From the NCBI RefSeq assembly GCF_000400735.1, contig NZ_KE007366.1, positions 310,001 to 374,000 on the forward strand: 64,000 bases of DNA, written 5' to 3'. Shown piece after piece: positions 59,978 to 64,000 of the stretch (positions are counted from its first letter, which is position 1; each line of letters begins with the position of its first letter). The position numbers and the translations under genes are program-made. The notes below the pieces were generated by a model that searched no databases, was not told the origin of the DNA, and saw only the letters and a program-made list of their open reading frames with translations. The stretch comes from Acinetobacter tandoii DSM 14970 = CIP 107469. Lineage in GTDB: Bacteria; Pseudomonadota; Gammaproteobacteria; Pseudomonadales; Moraxellaceae.

Positions 59978-61006
59978 TCATTTGCCTCTATTTCCAGCTT
60001 TCTTTGTTCCTGTTTGCTCATTCGGTTTACCCTTGCCTTCTTCTAAAGCAATATCTTCAGGATAACGGAACAAAGAAAGATACCCACCTTCTTTTATACC
60101 TTTACCCGAATGATTGTTTTTCTTCCCATACTTACCCTCTTTAGCTACCTTGCATTCTTTCAATAAATCATCATATTTAGAAAATTGTGCCTTTTTAATA
60201 GAGTCCCCCTGAAACTTGATTTCGACAATCGCAAAAAGATTTGTTTTTGAGATCGGTTCCAAACGAGATTCTGGAATAATTAGATCTGCAGAAATACTAC
60301 CTCTTTGATTATTATAGGGACTTGGATAAAAGGGGTTTAGGTCAAAAGCACCAGTTCTCTTAAGCTTAGGATTGCCAGGTAAAACCAATTGAGGGTCTTC
60401 AAACTTTGCTCCAAAACATACCTCTGTTTTAAGTGGTGCCTTCCAACCCAAAATTTCATCCACAAATTCAAATATGATGGAAGCTGCTAATTGCTTTAAA
60501 CGGGCGACTAAAAACTCACTTCCAATATCCTCATTCACAATCTCGGATAAAATTAAACCTGCCCAACTTTCCAATATTTTTTGTCTAGCTTTGGGTAAAT
60601 CACTGACCTTCACTCCCTTTTTCTTTTTTAGTTGTGGAAAGCTATTCGTATTCGCTTTATCACAAACTTCAGAAATTATTTTTCTAAAAGGTATTCGTTC
60701 AGAAATCTGTTTCTTAAAGCCTTGGTGACCACGTTGTCTGGGTTGACGTGTCTCAGTATTCTGAGGGTCGTCTTTCCTTAATTTCTCTAAATAAGCAATT
60801 TCTGATGCATATAAGAGATGACTATTAAATTCTTTTTCTAGATTATGGATGGTCTTCTTTATTTCTGACTTAGCTTTTTCCAGTTCTTGTCGATAATTTG
60901 CCTGCCCTTCGTACAAGTTTGAACCATAGCTATACAACTCATATACAGTCAATGCGGCTGTAAATGCGCGTACAAGTACCATCCCCAAGCCGATTAATGG
61001 CAACAT
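59978..61006 (-). CDS. T6SS nuclease effector, PD-(D/E)xK (VRR-NUC-like)
   Basis: A 342-residue protein. A hydrophobic N-terminal segment (LIGLGMVLVRAFTAALTVYEL) precedes a helical, charged region (40-135) and a C-terminal nuclease-type domain. Asp241, Glu262-Ile-Lys264 and the following Gln and Tyr (Gln274, Tyr278) match the VRR-NUC/PD-(D/E)xK pattern used by T6SS DNA-degrading effectors. The start ATG overlaps the vgrG stop by one base (TAATG), so it is translated with its VgrG carrier. Lys/Arg-rich segments (KKKKGVKV, GKYGKKNNHSGKG) may contact DNA. Paired immunity gene follows. Confidence 0.75.
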   Translation of the reverse strand: MLPLIGLGMVLVRAFTAALTVYELYSYGSNLYEGQANYRQELEKAKSEIKKTIHNLEKEFNSHLLYASEIAYLEKLRKDDPQNTETRQPRQRGHQGFKKQISERIPFRKIISEVCDKANTNSFPQLKKKKGVKVSDLPKARQKILESWAGLILSEIVNEDIGSEFLVARLKQLAASIIFEFVDEILGWKAPLKTEVCFGAKFEDPQLVLPGNPKLKRTGAFDLNPFYPSPYNNQRGSISADLIIPESRLEPISKTNLFAIVEIKFQGDSIKKAQFSKYDDLLKECKVAKEGKYGKKNNHSGKGIKEGGYLSLFRYPEDIALEEGKGKPNEQTGTKKAGNRGK

Positions 61007-63870
61007 TACTCAACTCCTTCGAGATCAATAAAGTGCTGATCGAGCTGGCTTAGTAAGTTCTCATATTTCCCCTCAAGTTGGCTCTGCCAACTGCTTGAAA
61101 TTCTTTCAGCCTCTTTTAATATTTTCACATCATAAGTGATTTTTTCTGATTGCTCGGTCTGAACATAATCGGTTTCACCAAACTGATTGGTGATACCTTG
61201 CTTGAGTATATTTCCTTCTTTATCCAGAATTTTATATTCATGTTCGATAAATGGACTACCATTACCTTTATACAGAAAGAATTTACCAATGTTTTTGTCT
61301 AGAGGCGGTGGATTTGGTAAGGTTATTTTTTTAGTGGAAACCTTTTCTCCCCCCATAAACACATGCTGCCCCGCCTTTACCTCTAACTTGCCACTAGTCG
61401 TTGGAAAAACACCTGAACCATCTATTTTAAGTTGCGAACCACCTGCGGTAATCACAATCTCTTTAGGACTGGTAATTTCAATGCGGTCTTCTGTAGAAAC
61501 AATCTGAATGTTTTGTTTAGCTAAAATACTCAAGGCATCGCTTTGAGCCTGCATTTCAAACTTACCTTTGGCAGCGACTTGCTTAATACCCCCCTGTGCT
61601 GCAAATAAACTGAGTTTGTTTTGCGCGTGTGCAATCAAATTCTTTTGCGTACTCAAGTTGATGCTATCGCCTGCAAACTGGTTAATTTGTCCATCAGCCG
61701 AGACATGAATGTCTGCATTTGTGCTTAAACCAATCCCATCTGGCGAGTTTAAAAGTAATAGCGCCTTTTCAAATTTAGCAATCTGTTCTTGGATTTGATC
61801 TGCAAACTCTTTGAGTTGTTCAATCGATTCTATTTCATCGGTTTGCTGGTTTTTGGCAACTTCACTGAGTGCTTTGGCATTATTCTGGTTGCTTTCAAAT
61901 TGTTGTTTAGCAACTTGTGCATCCAGATGTTCGCCCTGAGCCTGATCTTGTTTATAGGTGGAAAGAAGTAGTCCTTCTCCTGCTCTTAGCGCCCCCCATT
62001 GGTCAGTACGGAGTTCAAAGCCTTCGCCTCGGTCTTCACTTTCTTCGGTGGCTTTGGGATGACTCAGTTTACCTAGGTTGAGTTGGCTTGCTGCATGACT
62101 GCTTTGCAACTGGGCACTAATTTGACCTGTGCTGTCATCAAATCGGAGCTGGTTAAAGCCCTCTCCCTGATATTCTTTAGATTTAATGCCTGCCAGTTTT
62201 TTGGTATCAGGGAGTTGTCCTGCATTATCAAATTTTGTAGGAGAACGCTGTGCTTCATGAAGACGCCCCACCACGAAAGGACGATCTATGTCTCCTTGAA
62301 AGAAGTCAATGACTACAATTTCCCCAATACGCGGCAAGAAACGTGCCCCGTAGCCTTCACCTGCCCATGGGGTCAGTACATCCACCCAAGCAGAGTCCGT
62401 ATCGTTATCATTGCTGCCCGCGCCGCCATCATGCATATGGTCTTCATTTCTTGTGAATAAAAAGCGGACTTTGATGCGTCCCCATTCATCCACATGGATT
62501 TCTTCACCATTCGGTCCAACCACCTGAGCACGTTGCGGGTGGGCAGCTGGGCGATGCTGCTCAGGATGATAAGCGGGGACAGTTTTAATCTGTCGACGTT
62601 GTAAGCTCAGCAGATTGCCTTGGCGCTGTTCACTTGCAATGCTGCTTAGTGTAGACGTGAATTGCCAATGACTTTGTTGGAGAAGTTGCTCCAATTGCTG
62701 GTTTAAATCTTTAGGTAGGTTATTTTGGCTATAAAAGGTTTTTTCGGTAATGAGAAATTCTTTGTCTGCACCACTGTGTTGATTAATTTCAGGATGATCT
62801 TGCAGTTCAAACCAGTAACCCACATGAGCATCTCGCACCGTAGACTGGGCACAGAAATGCTTGGCTTGTGCATTGTAGTAGTCCGATAGCTGCTGGTTAA
62901 ATTGTTCTAGTTGTGGATTGCCCGATGCTGTTGCACCATCCTCCCCATTCAGGTCTTGCATCCATGCGGGTGAAAAATGCCATGCTTGCTCTAGCCCTAA
63001 ACTTGCAACATCATACTGCTCACTCTGCTGATGTTTGCTTTGTACACTGCCTGCACCATCATCTTGGGTCAGTGCATCAGCTTGCCAGCGCTGAACATGC
63101 ACTGCTGTGGGCTGTAACTGGCGTTGTGCCTGCCAATCGATAATGCTATCTACGACTTGAACGGCACTACTCTGATGAAAGCGGATAAAACGTCGTGGCA
63201 GGACTTGGTAGTGCTGGTTATCATCAATTAAGCGTAGCTTTTGTGCTTGAATCGGTTGGTGAATTTGGGCAAGCAGTGTTTGTGCTTCATCAATCAGCCA
63301 ACTCATCCCTTCACTTCTGAGTAGACGTGTCAGAAAGTCATAATCACTTTCATTGCTTTGCATGATGAAAGGTCGAATGTCATACTCTCGGCTCAGCCCT
63401 GCTAAATCAAGGCTCAGGCTTGCCGCAAATAGCGGACTTTTTTGTTGCCACTCTTGGAACAGTATGTTGACCACATCCACCACATTTTTATTCATAAACA
63501 CACGACTGTTACGGCGTTGTTTCCATAATGTGGTCGGGTCTTCAAGTGTGAGGCGATATAAGGTCAGTGCACCATCGCTTGCTCCAGCTTGAGCTTGGGT
63601 GATGATACCTGTGATACGGCTCAATTGGCCTGTGTCAGTCACTTGGTCGATAGCAACCTGACAGCCAATAAACTGTTTTAGCGGAATAAATGCATGTGTC
63701 GACATGCAAATTAAACTGGCGGTTAGGCCTTGATTTAAGCCATGCGTCCCGTCTATTCGCTGTAAATAGACCTGCTGATTCAGCAACGCATTGGCAAACT
63801 GGATATGCAATACACGTTTTTGTGTAGTGAATCCTAGCTGTTCTAAAGCAGCATAAATATGATTCAACAT
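61006..63870 (-). CDS. vgrG: type VI secretion spike protein VgrG
   Basis: A 954-residue VgrG. The N-terminal gp27-like part is followed by the gp5 OB-type region (about 440-560, with VGPNGEEIHVDEWGRIKVRF and DVLTPWAGEGYGARFLPR), a long acidic/Gln-rich DUF2345 region, and a repetitive C-terminal needle (IQIVSTEDRIEITSPKEIVI). The last 110 residues (after KITLPNPPPLDKN) form a small extension with LYKGNGSPFIEHEYKI, a likely docking site for the effector encoded downstream. No TIM-barrel or toxic domain is fused. Upstream 63871-64000 holds no gene. Confidence 0.93.
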   Translation of the reverse strand: MLNHIYAALEQLGFTTQKRVLHIQFANALLNQQVYLQRIDGTHGLNQGLTASLICMSTHAFIPLKQFIGCQVAIDQVTDTGQLSRITGIITQAQAGASDGALTLYRLTLEDPTTLWKQRRNSRVFMNKNVVDVVNILFQEWQQKSPLFAASLSLDLAGLSREYDIRPFIMQSNESDYDFLTRLLRSEGMSWLIDEAQTLLAQIHQPIQAQKLRLIDDNQHYQVLPRRFIRFHQSSAVQVVDSIIDWQAQRQLQPTAVHVQRWQADALTQDDGAGSVQSKHQQSEQYDVASLGLEQAWHFSPAWMQDLNGEDGATASGNPQLEQFNQQLSDYYNAQAKHFCAQSTVRDAHVGYWFELQDHPEINQHSGADKEFLITEKTFYSQNNLPKDLNQQLEQLLQQSHWQFTSTLSSIASEQRQGNLLSLQRRQIKTVPAYHPEQHRPAAHPQRAQVVGPNGEEIHVDEWGRIKVRFLFTRNEDHMHDGGAGSNDNDTDSAWVDVLTPWAGEGYGARFLPRIGEIVVIDFFQGDIDRPFVVGRLHEAQRSPTKFDNAGQLPDTKKLAGIKSKEYQGEGFNQLRFDDSTGQISAQLQSSHAASQLNLGKLSHPKATEESEDRGEGFELRTDQWGALRAGEGLLLSTYKQDQAQGEHLDAQVAKQQFESNQNNAKALSEVAKNQQTDEIESIEQLKEFADQIQEQIAKFEKALLLLNSPDGIGLSTNADIHVSADGQINQFAGDSINLSTQKNLIAHAQNKLSLFAAQGGIKQVAAKGKFEMQAQSDALSILAKQNIQIVSTEDRIEITSPKEIVITAGGSQLKIDGSGVFPTTSGKLEVKAGQHVFMGGEKVSTKKITLPNPPPLDKNIGKFFLYKGNGSPFIEHEYKILDKEGNILKQGITNQFGETDYVQTEQSEKITYDVKILKEAERISSSWQSQLEGKYENLLSQLDQHFIDLEGVE

Positions 63871-64000
63871 AATGTTTTTAATAAATATAAAGTGGATGTC
63901 GTAATTATAAAGTTTGCCGTATAGTATAAAAATTTAGCGTTTTTGACCAGCGCCAGGCTGAATTTTATGGCACTTTATGACGTAAATTGACAATATAGAA

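Overview
The window reads as chromosomal DNA of an Acinetobacter species. The evidence is the low-GC gammaproteobacterial coding style, the pilG-pilH-pilI-pilJ-chpA twitching cluster, a divergent pobA/pobR pair, a complete paa cluster of Acinetobacter type, a cytoplasmic YkuD protein resembling ElsL of A. baumannii, and secreted proteins of the type called Fil in this genus. I cannot name the species from sequence alone.

Layout. 1-963: minus-strand tRNA array, alternating tRNA-Val(TAC) and tRNA-Asp(GTC), behind a strong sigma70-type promoter. 1137-4540: elsL-like LD-carboxypeptidase, a DUF454 membrane protein, a DUF1853 protein, a tiny lipoprotein and dapE. 4605-13150 (minus): Pil-Chp chemosensory operon controlling type IV pili (pilG, pilH, pilI, pilJ, chpA and a chpC-like CheW protein). 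13434-20125 (plus): a DUF4124 protein, an RND efflux adaptor/permease pair and proS. 20191-25841 (minus): four consecutive genes for Sec-exported proteins that share a short motif right after the signal peptide, resembling the leader of double-glycine (C39 peptidase) substrates. 26119-34365: dcd, a LysE-type exporter, a DUF2062 protein, the Fe-S carrier apbC/mrp, an amphipathic-repeat protein, two uncharacterised proteins and metG. 34426-35970: an AT-rich accessory gene with TPR-like repeats and a HEPN-type C-terminus, directly behind the metG terminator.

36999-52063: phenylacetate catabolism. paaABCDEFGHJK, paaX and paaY run on the minus strand. paaZ and an MFS transporter run divergently on the plus strand. 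The paaA and MFS promoters carry the same spaced GATAC...GTATC element, a good candidate for the PaaX operator. 52360-53727 holds two broken genes: a SUKH/SMI1-KNR4-type gene with a frameshift and a stop, and an XRE-cupin regulator that lost most of its helix-turn-helix and is translationally abutted to an intact GNAT acetyltransferase. 54348-56519: pobA and pobR, with a perfect inverted repeat between them. 56678-57274: a secreted protein of unknown function, followed by nearly 1 kb without intact genes.

58205-63870 (minus): a type VI secretion island with vgrG, a PD-(D/E)xK (VRR-NUC-like) nuclease effector, a DUF3396-type immunity gene and a frameshifted lipoprotein gene.

The core parts (pil-chp, proS, dapE, metG, dcd, mrp) are ordinary. 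The stretches most worth follow-up are the four-gene secreted-protein operon, the PaaX-type element that ties the MFS transporter to phenylacetate metabolism, the HEPN gene, and the T6SS effector island with decaying genes around it.
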